A stretch of 64,000 nt of DNA from Janthinobacterium sp. 61 (GCF_002846335.1 NZ_PJMQ01000001.1:1-64000); one strand, 5' to 3'; counted from the first letter of the stretch, positions 16,197 to 25,109 are shown. Notes: generated by a model from the sequence alone, not told the origin. Numbers and translations are program-made.

Positions 16197-17185
16197 GCGC
16201 GGCCAGCGCGATGCCAGCGGCGCCCATAGACATCGTCTACCTGTGGGTCGACGGTGCCGATCCCGCCTGGCGCACGCGCCGGCAGCAGGCGTACGCCGCT
16301 TGGGCGCAGGCGCATCCAGGGCAGCTGGCCCTGCACGGCAACGTGGCGGGGCGTTACCGTGACAACGGCGAACTGCGCTACAACCTGCGCGCGCTCGAGC
16401 GTTTCTTCCCCGGCCACGGCCATGTCTATCTGCTGACGGACCGCCAGGTGCCCGCCTGGCTGCGCGCCTCACCGCGCCTGACGGTGATAGATCATGCCAG
16501 CCTGATGCCCGGGGCATCGCTGCCCGTGTTCGATTCCGGCCATATCGAATCGTATCTGCACCATATTCCTGGCCTGTCCGAGCGTTTCCTGTATTTGAAT
16601 GACGACGTATTTTTTGGTGCGCCGTTCGAGCCCGCATTCTGGTTTGGCGGGGAAGGCGACCGGCGTTTGAGCGTGTTTACGGAGAGCGCGCTACACGATG
16701 AGGTGCAGGGCTTGCGCGCCGACGTGGCGGCGCCCGTCAATTGCGCCGCCTTGTCGCGGCAATGGCTGTCGGCGCAGTATGCCGATTACTTGCATGAACC
16801 ACGTCTGTATGCGCACGCGCCGCGCCCCATGCTGAAAAGTGCGCTGCATGCCTTGGAAGGGCTGGCGCCGGCCATGTTTGCCGGCGTGCGCGCGACAGTG
16901 TTTCGCTCCTGGCAGGTGCCGGCATTGCTGCCCGACCTGGTGCCGCGCTGGATGGTGCATCAGGGACTGGCGCGGTCGCACATGCTCGACCCGCTGCATA
17001 TCGCCAGCGGCGATGTGGAAGCGCCGCAGCAGCTGGCGCAGCTGCTGGCACAGTTCGGCAGCTTGCCGTTTTTCTGTATCAACGATACCTGCGACGAGGC
17101 CGAGGATGACGACCCGCGCCTGCTGCGCGTGGCCGCTACCTTGCAGCGGCTGCTGCCGCTGCCATCTTCATTTGAATCGGGTTAG
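16193..17185 (+). CDS. Stealth-family sugar-phosphate transferase
   Basis: A 330-residue protein with the Stealth conserved regions: CR1 IDIVYLWVDGADPAW; CR2 around RDNGELRYNLRALERFFPG and HVYLLTDRQVPAWL; and SGHIESYLHHIPGLSERF with LNDDVFFG. A CR3/CR4-like segment follows (FRSWQVPALLPDLVPRW and FFCINDTCDEA). Stealth proteins transfer hexose-1-phosphate in capsule or exopolysaccharide synthesis and are related to the eukaryotic GlcNAc-1-phosphotransferase. The start is uncertain: TTG 16193 overlaps the previous stop, and ATG 16211 is an alternative. No other polysaccharide genes are adjacent. The stop overlaps the convergent gene at 17182. Confidence 0.85.
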   Translation: MSAASAMPAAPIDIVYLWVDGADPAWRTRRQQAYAAWAQAHPGQLALHGNVAGRYRDNGELRYNLRALERFFPGHGHVYLLTDRQVPAWLRASPRLTVIDHASLMPGASLPVFDSGHIESYLHHIPGLSERFLYLNDDVFFGAPFEPAFWFGGEGDRRLSVFTESALHDEVQGLRADVAAPVNCAALSRQWLSAQYADYLHEPRLYAHAPRPMLKSALHALEGLAPAMFAGVRATVFRSWQVPALLPDLVPRWMVHQGLARSHMLDPLHIASGDVEAPQQLAQLLAQFGSLPFFCINDTCDEAEDDDPRLLRVAATLQRLLPLPSSFESG

Positions 17186-17829
17186 CGTTTGCCCTTCGGC
17201 GCCAGGCTGATGCGGGCGGCGGCCATGCTGTCGGACAGCGACGCGAGGAACAGCAGCAAATAAGCGCCCAGTTCCAGCACTTCTTCTCCCAGCAGCGCGT
17301 AAGCGTCCGGCATGCCGTGAAATACTTTCTTGTCGAAAGGCCAGCCAGCGATCATCAGCAAGCCGCCGATGGCCGTCAGGATGGTGATGCGCATGCTGAA
17401 AATCTGTGGCGCAAGGGCGAAGACCTTGCGCGCACGCGGCGCGAAAAAGATCAGCAGGCGTATCAGGATCAGCAACTCCACCACGCGCAGGGCTTTTTCA
17501 GCCTGGGCCCAGGCGGGCGCCGTGCCGAACTGGTCGATATCGAGTTCGCGCAGCAGGAAGCCGAACAGCAGAGCCGACAAGCCGGCGTGCATGAGGAAAC
17601 GCAGGGACTGGCGGTCGGTTTCCTGCCACGCGCGCACGCCGTGCACGGTGCAAGCCAGGGCCAGGAACAGCGCCTGCAGCCATTCCAGCAAATGGTTTTC
17701 GTCGTCGATATTCGGAAACACCGTCCACAGGGCGATGGAGGCGAGCATGCTTGACAGCACAGCGCTGGCGACGCCGACATTGCTGCGGCTGAACGAAGTC
17801 AGGGCTTCGCGCATGGAATTGAAATTCAT
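17182..17829 (-). CDS. Multi-pass membrane protein of unknown function
   Basis: A 215-residue protein. ATG 17829 (MNFNSMREALTSF) is chosen; upstream in-frame sequence to 17937 is basic and unlike the rest. About six hydrophobic segments are seen: VGVASAVLSSMLASIALWTVF, LLEWLQALFLALACTVHG, HAGLSALLFGFLLREL, VVELLILIRLLIFFAP, ITILTAIGGLLMIAGW and LGAYLLLFLASLS. Acidic and histidine residues (DDENH, RELDIDQ) lie at membrane edges. It converges with and overlaps the end of the Stealth gene by four bases. No family is recognised. Confidence 0.7.
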   Translation of the reverse strand: MNFNSMREALTSFSRSNVGVASAVLSSMLASIALWTVFPNIDDENHLLEWLQALFLALACTVHGVRAWQETDRQSLRFLMHAGLSALLFGFLLRELDIDQFGTAPAWAQAEKALRVVELLILIRLLIFFAPRARKVFALAPQIFSMRITILTAIGGLLMIAGWPFDKKVFHGMPDAYALLGEEVLELGAYLLLFLASLSDSMAAARISLAPKGKR

Positions 17830-18075
17830 GTGTGATCGTAAGGCTAAAGTTGCGCGGCGCGATATTGCAGCCTGCGGGCGCAGCTTTTTTCGGGGAGATT
17901 GCCAGTGCTTCCCGTCAGCCGGGAGACCGCATGGCAAGCGCTATGGTGGGGCGAAGCGTGAGTTTATTGCTATCACGCAACAACTTCTCGAGAAAAGATG
18001 CGTGAGCATCGTATCATGTTTCCTCTGAAGACGTCGGTTACTGACTTTAAAGTCGGTAAAATACGGTGTGTTTAT

Positions 18076-18840
18076 TCAAGCATGACGCGCCAGAATGGCA
18101 GCCGTCGCTTCGATCGCCTGGTGTGCGCGGGCGGCCATGGCGTCGCCCAGCATCACCAGCACGGGGCCGTGGGTGTCGCCCAGGCCATGCGCCAGCGCGC
18201 CCAGCGGCATGCGTACGATGCGCTGGTCCGGACGGCTGCAGTTTTCAATCACTACCACCGGCGTGTCGGCACGGCGGCCCTGGGCCATCAGGCGCTGCGC
18301 CGTGGCGATGGCTTCGCGGCCACCCATGTATTGCACCAGGGTATCGCAGTCTGGGATGCGCGTCTGGTCCGGTTCGCCCGGCGCCGTACTGGACGTGAAA
18401 AAGGCCACGCTGCGCGAGACGCCGCGCTTGGTCAGCGGTTGCTGGGTGGCAGCCGCTGCCGCCAGTGCCGTGGTAATGCCGGGTACTACTTCGACGGCGA
18501 TGCCCGCTTCTTCCAGTGCGCGCAATTCCTCGTCGGCACGGCCGAACAGCATGGGGTCGCCCCCTTTCAGTCGCACCACGATGGCGTGCTTGCGCGCATT
18601 GTCGACCAATTGCTTGTTGATGAAAGCTTGCGCCGTCGACAACTGGCCGCAGCGCTTGCCGACAAGAATCTTTTGCGCCTGGGGACACAGCTCCAGCATC
18701 TCTGCGGTGACCAGCGCGTCGTGCAGCACGACGTCCGCCTGCGCCAGCAGGCGCGCACCGCGCAAGGTCATCAGGTCTTGCGCGCCGGGGCCGGCGCCGA
18801 TCAGGTAGACCTTGCCAGGGAGAGATGTGGAGTTGTTCAT
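18076..18840 (-). CDS. cobA: Uroporphyrinogen-III C-methyltransferase (SUMT)
   Basis: A 254-residue enzyme that makes precorrin-2 from uroporphyrinogen III using two SAM. Motifs are VYLIGAGPGAQDLMTLRGARLL near the N-terminus, VVRLKGGDPMLFGR, EVVPGITTALAAAAATQQPLT (given as PGITTALAAAAATQQPLT) and HGPVLVMLGDA. It lacks the N-terminal dehydrogenase/ferrochelatase domain of full CysG, so siroheme needs other enzymes for oxidation and iron insertion. It is the last gene of the sulfate assimilation operon, 14 nt after cysN, which fits supply of siroheme to CysI. Confidence 0.95.
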   Translation of the reverse strand: MNNSTSLPGKVYLIGAGPGAQDLMTLRGARLLAQADVVLHDALVTAEMLELCPQAQKILVGKRCGQLSTAQAFINKQLVDNARKHAIVVRLKGGDPMLFGRADEELRALEEAGIAVEVVPGITTALAAAAATQQPLTKRGVSRSVAFFTSSTAPGEPDQTRIPDCDTLVQYMGGREAIATAQRLMAQGRRADTPVVVIENCSRPDQRIVRMPLGALAHGLGDTHGPVLVMLGDAMAARAHQAIEATAAILARHA

Positions 18841-18854
18841 GGTGTTTGCCTTCC

Positions 18855-20174
18855 TCAGCCGAGACGGATCATGCCCGCCGCGACGGTCTGGTGGGTCACT
18901 TCATCGATCAGGATAAACGCCCCGGTGGCGCGGATATCGGCATACGCGTCGGCTGCCAGCGCCTGCTGCACGTTCAGGCTGATGCGCGCAATATCGTTCA
19001 GCTTCAAGCCTTCGGCTGGATGGCGCTGCTGCGTATTGATATCGAGAATCGATTCAATCGCCGTCACTTTCGCCGCCGTCTGCTTGGTGCCGTGCTTGAT
19101 CCAGTACTTGCGGCGCAGATCCAGCGCGTCCTCCGACAGCCAGCACACGTCGGCCACTACCTGTTTGAGCAGGGTGGCGGGGCGCTCGCTGCTGGCCAGC
19201 AAGTCGCCGCGCGAGATATCCAGGTATTCATTGAGCAGCAAGGTCACGGACTGACCCACCACGGCCGTTTGCAGCGAACCGTCCAGGGTGACGATATCTT
19301 TTACTGTTGCCGTCTGGCCTGACGGCTGTACCACCAGGGTGTCGCCGATGCTGACCTTGCCCGCTTCGATGCGGCCCATGTAGCCGCGGAAGTCGTTCGC
19401 TTCGTGGCCGTTGTGGCGGGCCACCAGCTGCACCGGAAAGCGGAATGGCGTGTCGTGCGATTCGTCGTAGACGGACAAGGACTCAAGCAGTTCGATCAGG
19501 GTCGGGCCCGTGTACCAGCCCAGCTTGTCGCCGCGCTCGACCACATTGTCGCCGGTCAAGGCCGACAGGGGAATCGGCGTGATGTCCTTCAAGCCCAGCG
19601 ACTGGGCGAATTCGCGGTAGGCGGCGACGATGCGGTTATATACCGTCTCATCGTAGTCGACCAGGTCCATTTTGTTGACGGCGACGACCACGTGCTCGAT
19701 CTGCAGCAAGTGGGCAATCGTCGAATGGCGCTTGGTCTGGATCAACAATTCCACGCTGCCATCGTCACCGAGTTTGACTTTCGACACGTCGATCAAAATG
19801 ATGACGGCGTCGGCCGTCGAGGCGCCCGTGACCATGTTGCGCGTGTATTGCTCGTGGCCAGGCGTGTCGGCGATGATGAATTTGCGTTTCGGTGTGGCAA
19901 AGTAACGGTAGGCCACGTCGATGGTGATGCCTTGTTCGCGTTCCGCTTCCAGGCCGTCCGTCAGCAGCGACAGGTCGACCGCGTCGCCCACCGTACGCTT
20001 GTGCTTGGAGCGCGACATGGCGTCGAGCTGGTCGGCGAAGATGCCCTTGCTGTCGAACAGCAAACGGCCAATCAAGGTACTCTTGCCGTCATCGACGGAA
20101 CCGGCCGTGATAAAACGCAACATACCGCGCTCCAGGCTGTCGGTTGGAATGGTGTTCTGGATTGCTGCGTTCAT
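18855..20174 (-). CDS. cysN: Sulfate adenylyltransferase subunit 1 (GTPase)
   Basis: A 439-residue GTPase subunit that drives APS formation from sulfate and ATP with CysD. The GTP-binding motifs are G1 GSVDDGKSTLIGRL, G3 DTPGHEQYTRNM and G4 VNKMDLVDY, followed by EF-Tu-like beta-barrel domains. No APS kinase domain is fused at the C-terminus, consistent with direct reduction of APS by CysH. Its ATG overlaps the cysD stop by one base (TAATG). Confidence 0.96.
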   Translation of the reverse strand: MNAAIQNTIPTDSLERGMLRFITAGSVDDGKSTLIGRLLFDSKGIFADQLDAMSRSKHKRTVGDAVDLSLLTDGLEAEREQGITIDVAYRYFATPKRKFIIADTPGHEQYTRNMVTGASTADAVIILIDVSKVKLGDDGSVELLIQTKRHSTIAHLLQIEHVVVAVNKMDLVDYDETVYNRIVAAYREFAQSLGLKDITPIPLSALTGDNVVERGDKLGWYTGPTLIELLESLSVYDESHDTPFRFPVQLVARHNGHEANDFRGYMGRIEAGKVSIGDTLVVQPSGQTATVKDIVTLDGSLQTAVVGQSVTLLLNEYLDISRGDLLASSERPATLLKQVVADVCWLSEDALDLRRKYWIKHGTKQTAAKVTAIESILDINTQQRHPAEGLKLNDIARISLNVQQALAADAYADIRATGAFILIDEVTHQTVAAGMIRLG

Positions 20175-21085
20175 TAGAAATACCCTGCTTTCTTGCGTTT
20201 TTCCATCGAGGCTTCGGAAGTCTGGTCATCCATGCGGGTGGCGCCACGTTCCGTGATTTGCGTGATTGCCGTCTCGGCGATGATGGCGTCGACCGTCGCC
20301 GCATCGGACGACACGGCGCAGGTGCACGAGATATCACCTACCGTGCGGAAGCGCACGACTTGCGTTTCCACCGTTTCGCCCTCGCGCGGCGGCGTCAAAT
20401 CCGTCAGCGGCACCAGCAAGCCGTTGCGCGGGATCACCTGGCGCTCGTGCGCGAAGTAGATCGGCGGCAATTCCAATTTTTCACGGGCGATGTATTGCCA
20501 CACGTCCAGTTCGGTCCAGTTCGAGATGGGGAAGACGCGCATGTTCTCGCCTGGATGTACCCGGGTGTTATACAGGTCCCACAGTTCGGGACGCTGGGCT
20601 TTCGGGTCCCAGGCGCCGAATTCGTCGCGGAAGGAAAAGATGCGCTCCTTGGCGCGGGCCTTTTCTTCATCGCGGCGGGCGCCGCCGATGCAGGCGTCAA
20701 ATTTATGTTCGGCGATGGTTTCCAGCAAGGTCACGGCTTGCGCCGCATTGCGCGAGTCCGTGGCCGGGTTGCGCAGGCGCACGGTGCCGCGCTGGATAGA
20801 GTCTTCCACGGAGCCGACGATCAGGCGCTCGCCCAGCTCGGCCACTTTCTTGTCACGGAAGGTGATGACTTCCGGGAAGTTGTGGCCCGTGTCGATATGC
20901 ACGAGGGGAAAGGGGAACTTGCCTGGGCGGAAGGCTTTTTCGGCCAAACGCAGCAGGACGACGGAATCCTTGCCGCCGGAAAACAGCAGCGCGGGATTGG
21001 CCGATTCGGCCGCCACTTCGCGCATGATGTGGATGGCTTCCGATTCAAGGCTGTCGAGGTGACGCTGGTTCAAAATATTGCTCAT
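20174..21085 (-). CDS. cysD: Sulfate adenylyltransferase subunit 2
   Basis: A 303-residue catalytic subunit of ATP sulfurylase. The PP-loop LFSGGKDSVVLLRLAEKAF is at about residues 34-52. Also characteristic are FPLVHIDTGHNFPE and REEIFSFRDEFGAWDPK-like text (here RIFSFRDEFGAWDPK), then FPISNWTELDVWQYI. Length is usual. It is translationally coupled to cysN and follows cysH by 40 nt in the same operon. Confidence 0.96.
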   Translation of the reverse strand: MSNILNQRHLDSLESEAIHIMREVAAESANPALLFSGGKDSVVLLRLAEKAFRPGKFPFPLVHIDTGHNFPEVITFRDKKVAELGERLIVGSVEDSIQRGTVRLRNPATDSRNAAQAVTLLETIAEHKFDACIGGARRDEEKARAKERIFSFRDEFGAWDPKAQRPELWDLYNTRVHPGENMRVFPISNWTELDVWQYIAREKLELPPIYFAHERQVIPRNGLLVPLTDLTPPREGETVETQVVRFRTVGDISCTCAVSSDAATVDAIIAETAITQITERGATRMDDQTSEASMEKRKKAGYF

Positions 21086-21125
21086 ATGGGGTGCTTTCTT
21101 GTTCTGCTGAGTCTATTGTGTCTGG

Positions 21126-21842
21126 TCAGGCTGCCACGGATTTGATGCGTATCAATTTGCCGTCCACCATGTGCAGGCCGCATTCCTTGGAATCGGGGTT
21201 TTCCCACCACCAGCGTCCGGCGCGCACATCTTCGCCTGGCTGGACTGCCCGCGTGCACGGTTCGCAGCCGATGGACGGGTAGCCCTGGTCGTGCAAAGCG
21301 TTGTAGGGCACGTCGTTGGCGCGGATATAGTCCCATACATCCTGCTCGGACCAGTCGGCCAGTGGATTGAATTTCGTCATCGCGTGTGCCGCGTCGTCTT
21401 CCTGCACGTGCAGTTCGGCGCGCGTGGTGGACTGGGCGCGGCGCTGGCCAGTGATCCAGGCCTTGTTGCCGGCCAGGGCGCGCCCCAATGGCTCGACCTT
21501 GCGGATGCGGCAACACTCGCGGCGCATCTCGACGCTGTTGTAAAACGCGTTCAGGCCATTCTGTTCCACGTAGGCAGCCACCGCTTCCGGCTGCGGGCGG
21601 TACAAGGTGATGTCGTGGTCGTAGCGGGCCTTGACCTTGTCGAGCACGGCCAGGGTTTCCTGGTGCAGCCGGCCTGTTTCCAGAGAAAAGATGCCGATGG
21701 GCAGCTTCGCCTTGAGAATCATGTCGGTCAGCACCATGTCTTCGGCTGCCAGGCTGGACGCGAACACGGCCGGCGAAAAGTCCGCGGCGATGCGTGTCAG
21801 CGTTTGCTCGGTGGCGTCAATTAAAGTAGTCAAATTGCTCAT
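21126..21842 (-). CDS. cysH: Assimilatory adenylyl-sulfate (APS) reductase
   Basis: A 238-residue reductase. The PP-loop region is ASSLAAEDMVLTDMI. Cysteine pairs C110-C111 (RRECCRIRKVEPL) and C193/C196 (IGCEPCTRA) are the 4Fe-4S ligands that separate APS reductases from PAPS reductases. Catalytic C221 lies in SKECGLH. It therefore probably reduces APS directly, in agreement with the absence of cysC in the operon. It is 9 nt downstream of the DUF934 gene and 40 nt before cysD. Confidence 0.94.
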   Translation of the reverse strand: MSNLTTLIDATEQTLTRIAADFSPAVFASSLAAEDMVLTDMILKAKLPIGIFSLETGRLHQETLAVLDKVKARYDHDITLYRPQPEAVAAYVEQNGLNAFYNSVEMRRECCRIRKVEPLGRALAGNKAWITGQRRAQSTTRAELHVQEDDAAHAMTKFNPLADWSEQDVWDYIRANDVPYNALHDQGYPSIGCEPCTRAVQPGEDVRAGRWWWENPDSKECGLHMVDGKLIRIKSVAA

Positions 21843-21851
21843 GACGATTCC

Positions 21852-22412
21852 TCAGATGCCGGCCGCGTTGTCGAGGTCAGGATTCTGGCCTTCGCGCTGG
21901 TGACGGCGGAACAGCGGCGATTTTTGATCCCATGAGGCCTGGTAGGTTTCCGAAAAGACAGATAAACCTTTCAGAGCGTCATGGATGCTGCGGTCCGGGC
22001 GCGTCGCATAGGCGTCAAAGCCGACACGGTGCATGGAAAACAGCTGGTCGCGCAGTACGTCGCCGATGGCGCGCAATTCACCCTGGAAACCCAGGCGGGC
22101 GCGCAGATTGAAGGCGATGGAATAGCCGCGGCCATCCGTGAATTTCGGGAAGTCCACACCGATGACAGGCAGTTGCGCCACGTCGGCGGCCAGTTCTTCC
22201 GGGCGCTCGTCGCTGGCCAGCCAGACGCCGATGTCGGGCAGGCGCGCCAGCAGGGTCTCGCGCTGGGCTTGCCACACGGGCAGGGGTACGATGACCTTGC
22301 CGGCAGGCACGACGACCGTTTCCGGCGTGTCGCCCTCATCGAGGCGCAGCAAGCCCCAGGAATTCGGCACTACGGCGGCGTTCTTGATGATTTCTTCGCG
22401 CACTTCAAACAT
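21852..22412 (-). CDS. DUF934 domain protein of the sulfite reduction operon
   Basis: A 186-residue protein starting MFEVREEIIKNAAVV at ATG 22412, which overlaps the cysI stop by eight bases; the open frame further upstream is cysI shadow. Motifs PVIGVDFPKFTDGRGYSIAF (shown as VIGVDFPKFTDGRGYSIAF) and LRDQLFSMHRVGFDAY are typical of DUF934. The family is nearly always next to this type of sulfite reductase and is thought to assist it, but its biochemistry is not established. A candidate role is electron transfer or oligomer assembly. Confidence 0.9.
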   Translation of the reverse strand: MFEVREEIIKNAAVVPNSWGLLRLDEGDTPETVVVPAGKVIVPLPVWQAQRETLLARLPDIGVWLASDERPEELAADVAQLPVIGVDFPKFTDGRGYSIAFNLRARLGFQGELRAIGDVLRDQLFSMHRVGFDAYATRPDRSIHDALKGLSVFSETYQASWDQKSPLFRRHQREGQNPDLDNAAGI

Positions 22413-24093
22413 ATTCGTCTTCTCCCACCAGGTTGCCGACCGTGATCGGCGTTGCATAGACATGTTCCTTGAACGGCGCCAGGCCCAGGCGCTGGGCCGT
22501 ATCGACAAAGCGCTCGCCTTCATGGCGGTCGCGCACGTAGACGTGCAGCAGGCGGCCAATGACTTCAGGCATCTGCAGGGAAGAGAACGATGGTCCGATG
22601 ATCTTGCCGATGGCGGCGTTGTTGCCCTGCGCGCCGCCGATCGACACTTGATACCATTCGCTGCCATCCTTGTCGACGCCAAGGATGCCGATGCTGCCTA
22701 CGTGATGGTGGCCGCAGGCATTGATGCAGCCGGAAATATTCAGTTCGATCTCGCCGATGTCATGCTGGAAGTCGATGCTATCGAAGCGTTCCGCGATGGC
22801 GGCCGCGATCGGCAGTGACTTGGCGTTCGCCAGCGAGCAGAAGTCGCCGCCCGGGCAGCAGATCATGTCGGTCAGCAAGCCGATGTTCGGTGTGGCCAGG
22901 CCGTGTGCCTTGGCTTCCTGCCACAGTTTGAACAGTTTCGACTGCTCCACGTCGGCCAGCACCAGGTTTTGCTCATGCGTCACACGCAGTTCGCCAAAGC
23001 TGTAGCGGTCGGCCAGGTCGGCCACGAAGTCGATCTGCTCGGCCGTTGCGTCGCCAGGCGGCACGCCCGTCTTCTTCAGCGACAGCACCACGGCCACGTA
23101 GCCGGGGCGCTGGTGTGGCTTGACGTTGCGCGCCAGCCAGTTCACATACGCTTTGTTGTCCGCGTGTTCCGCTTTGTAGTCGAGTTCCGGCAGGGCGAGG
23201 TAGGCGGGCGGATTGAAAAAGTCCGCCACGCGCTGCATTTCCTCCGCGCTCAATGTTTCCGGACCGTCTTTCAGGTCGACCCACTCGGCTTCCACCTGGC
23301 GCGTGAATTCTTCCACGCCGATGGCTTTCAATAAAATCTTGATGCGCGCCTTGTATTTGTTGTCGCGGCGGCCGTGCAGGTTATACACGCGCATGATGGC
23401 CTGGATATACGTCAGCAAATGCTGCCACGGTAAAAATTCGCGCACGACGCTGCCCAAAATCGGCGTGCGGCCCATGCCGCCGCCGGCCATCACCTTGAAG
23501 CCCACTTCGCCAGCCTCGTTGCGCACGGCCGTCAAGCCGATATCGTGCACGGCGATGGCAGCGCGGTCCTCTTCGGCGCCATTGATGGCGACCTTGAATT
23601 TACGCGGCAGGGCGATGAACTCGGGGTGGAAAGTGCTCCACTGGCGCAATACTTCCGCGTACGGTCGCGGATCGATGATTTCATCGGCGGCAACGCCGGC
23701 GTACGGGTCTGATGTTGTATTACGGATACAGTTGCCGGAAGTCTGGATCGCGTGCATTTCCACGGAAGCGAGGTCCGTCAGGATATCGGGAGTCTGTTCC
23801 AGCTCAATCCAGTTGAACTGGATATTCTGGCGCGTGGTGAAGTGGCCATAGCCGCGGTCGTACTTGCGCGCGATGTGCGCGAACATGCGCATCTGCTTGG
23901 CCGACAGCAAGCCGTACGGCACGGCGATGCGCAGCATGTAGGCGTGGCGTTGCATGTACAGGCCGTTTTGCAGGCGCAGCGGAATGAATTCCTCTTCCGT
24001 CAGTTCATTGGCGATACGGCGCGCAACCTGGTCTCGGTACTGGGCGATGCGCTCTTTGATGATGAGGTGGTCGTACTGATCGTAATGGTACAT
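22405..24093 (-). CDS. cysI: Siroheme sulfite/nitrite reductase, hemoprotein subunit
   Basis: A 562-residue siroheme/4Fe-4S reductase converting sulfite to sulfide. The duplicated ferredoxin-like halves are visible. The substrate-side arginine motif GYGHFTTRQNIQFNW is at about residues 90-105, and AGGGMGRTP-type text lies mid-protein. The cluster/siroheme ligands are CCPGGDFC and GCINACGHH near residue 430-490. No cysJ flavoprotein is encoded alongside, so the electron donor is elsewhere, possibly a ferredoxin. Its operon with cysH and DUF934 favours sulfite over nitrite as substrate. Confidence 0.93.
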   Translation of the reverse strand: MYHYDQYDHLIIKERIAQYRDQVARRIANELTEEEFIPLRLQNGLYMQRHAYMLRIAVPYGLLSAKQMRMFAHIARKYDRGYGHFTTRQNIQFNWIELEQTPDILTDLASVEMHAIQTSGNCIRNTTSDPYAGVAADEIIDPRPYAEVLRQWSTFHPEFIALPRKFKVAINGAEEDRAAIAVHDIGLTAVRNEAGEVGFKVMAGGGMGRTPILGSVVREFLPWQHLLTYIQAIMRVYNLHGRRDNKYKARIKILLKAIGVEEFTRQVEAEWVDLKDGPETLSAEEMQRVADFFNPPAYLALPELDYKAEHADNKAYVNWLARNVKPHQRPGYVAVVLSLKKTGVPPGDATAEQIDFVADLADRYSFGELRVTHEQNLVLADVEQSKLFKLWQEAKAHGLATPNIGLLTDMICCPGGDFCSLANAKSLPIAAAIAERFDSIDFQHDIGEIELNISGCINACGHHHVGSIGILGVDKDGSEWYQVSIGGAQGNNAAIGKIIGPSFSSLQMPEVIGRLLHVYVRDRHEGERFVDTAQRLGLAPFKEHVYATPITVGNLVGEDEYV

Positions 24094-24174
24094 ATCAATT
24101 CCTAAAAAAACCGGGGTACTGGAAGACTGCCTGGGATGATGTTCTTGATACTGCTCGCGTCACATGGTCGGTCA

Positions 24175-24948
24175 TTAATAGATTAGCTTTACTGCCACGC
24201 CGGTCAAGGTCATCGCCAGCAGTACTCTTAAAAACTTTTCCGGCACGGAGCGGGCGACCCAGGAGCCGAGCGTGATGCCGGGCAGGGAGCCGACCAGCAA
24301 GGAGGCCAGCAATTCCCAGTGGATGGAACCAAGCCACCAGTGGCCCAGGGCGGCGATGGCCGTCAGGGGCACGGCGTAGGCGATATCGGTGCCCGCCACT
24401 TCGGCCGAGCTCATGCGTGGATACAGCATCACCAGCAGGGTAGCGCCAATGGCGCCGGCGCCGATCGACGACACCGTCACCAGCACGCCCAGCACGGCGC
24501 CGGCGATGATGGTCGCGGCGGCAAGCTTGTTGCCTTGTAATTGTTTCTCGGGGTGTGCATTAATCCAAGCCAACATGCGGCCCTTGAAGATCAGCGCCAC
24601 GACGGTCAGCAGCACGGAGGCGGCGATCGAGTAACGGATGATCTGGCCGATTTCCGGCGACAGGGTGCCGAATGATTTGAGCGCCAGGGTCGACACGACG
24701 GCGGCAGGCAGGGCGCCGATGCACAGGCGCTTGACGATATCCCAGCGGATGGTGCCACGCAGGCGGTGCGTCAGGGTGCCGGCGCTCTTGGTGATCGAGG
24801 CGAACGCCAGGTCGGTGCCCACCGCCACGGAAGGCGGTACGCCAAACAGCAGGGTCAACAGCGGCGTCATCAGCGATCCGCCGCCCACGCCGGTCATTCC
24901 TACGAGTAATCCTACGGCAAATCCTGAGACTATATAAGACAAAGTCAT
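24175..24948 (-). CDS. TSUP (TauE/SafE) family sulfur-compound transporter
   Basis: A 257-residue membrane protein with about eight helices. The first repeat has MTLSYIVSGFAVGLLVGMTGVGGGSLMTP (key motif GMTGVGGGSLMTP) and GVPPSVAVGTDLAF. The second repeat has AGAVLGVLVTVSSIGAGAIG and SSAEVAGTDIAYAVP. These are the paired signatures of TSUP transporters, which move sulfite, sulfonates or related anions. It is the first gene of the cys operon, 81 nt before cysI, so it may export excess sulfite or import a sulfur source. Direction cannot be told from sequence. Confidence 0.9.
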   Translation of the reverse strand: MTLSYIVSGFAVGLLVGMTGVGGGSLMTPLLTLLFGVPPSVAVGTDLAFASITKSAGTLTHRLRGTIRWDIVKRLCIGALPAAVVSTLALKSFGTLSPEIGQIIRYSIAASVLLTVVALIFKGRMLAWINAHPEKQLQGNKLAAATIIAGAVLGVLVTVSSIGAGAIGATLLVMLYPRMSSAEVAGTDIAYAVPLTAIAALGHWWLGSIHWELLASLLVGSLPGITLGSWVARSVPEKFLRVLLAMTLTGVAVKLIY

Positions 24949-24977
24949 GCTTGCACCCCCAAAGTACCCGCAATAGT

Positions 24978-24996
24978 AATAAACTTAGTGTTTATT
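24978..24996. promoter_or_regulatory. Inverted repeat in the cys operon/cysB divergent promoter region
   Basis: A perfect 7-bp inverted repeat AATAAAC-TTAGT-GTTTATT lies 30 bp upstream of the TSUP start and 114 bp upstream of cysB. The surrounding 160 bp is AT-rich, with a second partly symmetric stretch TATGCGATATGCGTATA near 25023-25039. It is a candidate CysB operator or promoter element; binding is inferred. Confidence 0.5.
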
Positions 24997-25109
24997 CCAA
25001 ACTACTTAGTACGCATTTGCTTATATGCGATATGCGTATATGCATGAACGCTAAAATCATGGGTGGGGCGGAAACTCGGCAAATCACGGCAATCTAGGGC
25101 AAACCAGCA

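Noticed and set aside
17998..19254. Plus-strand open frame of about 418 codons over cobA and cysN
   Set aside because: Overlaps two well-defined genes on the minus strand and has no recognisable domain.
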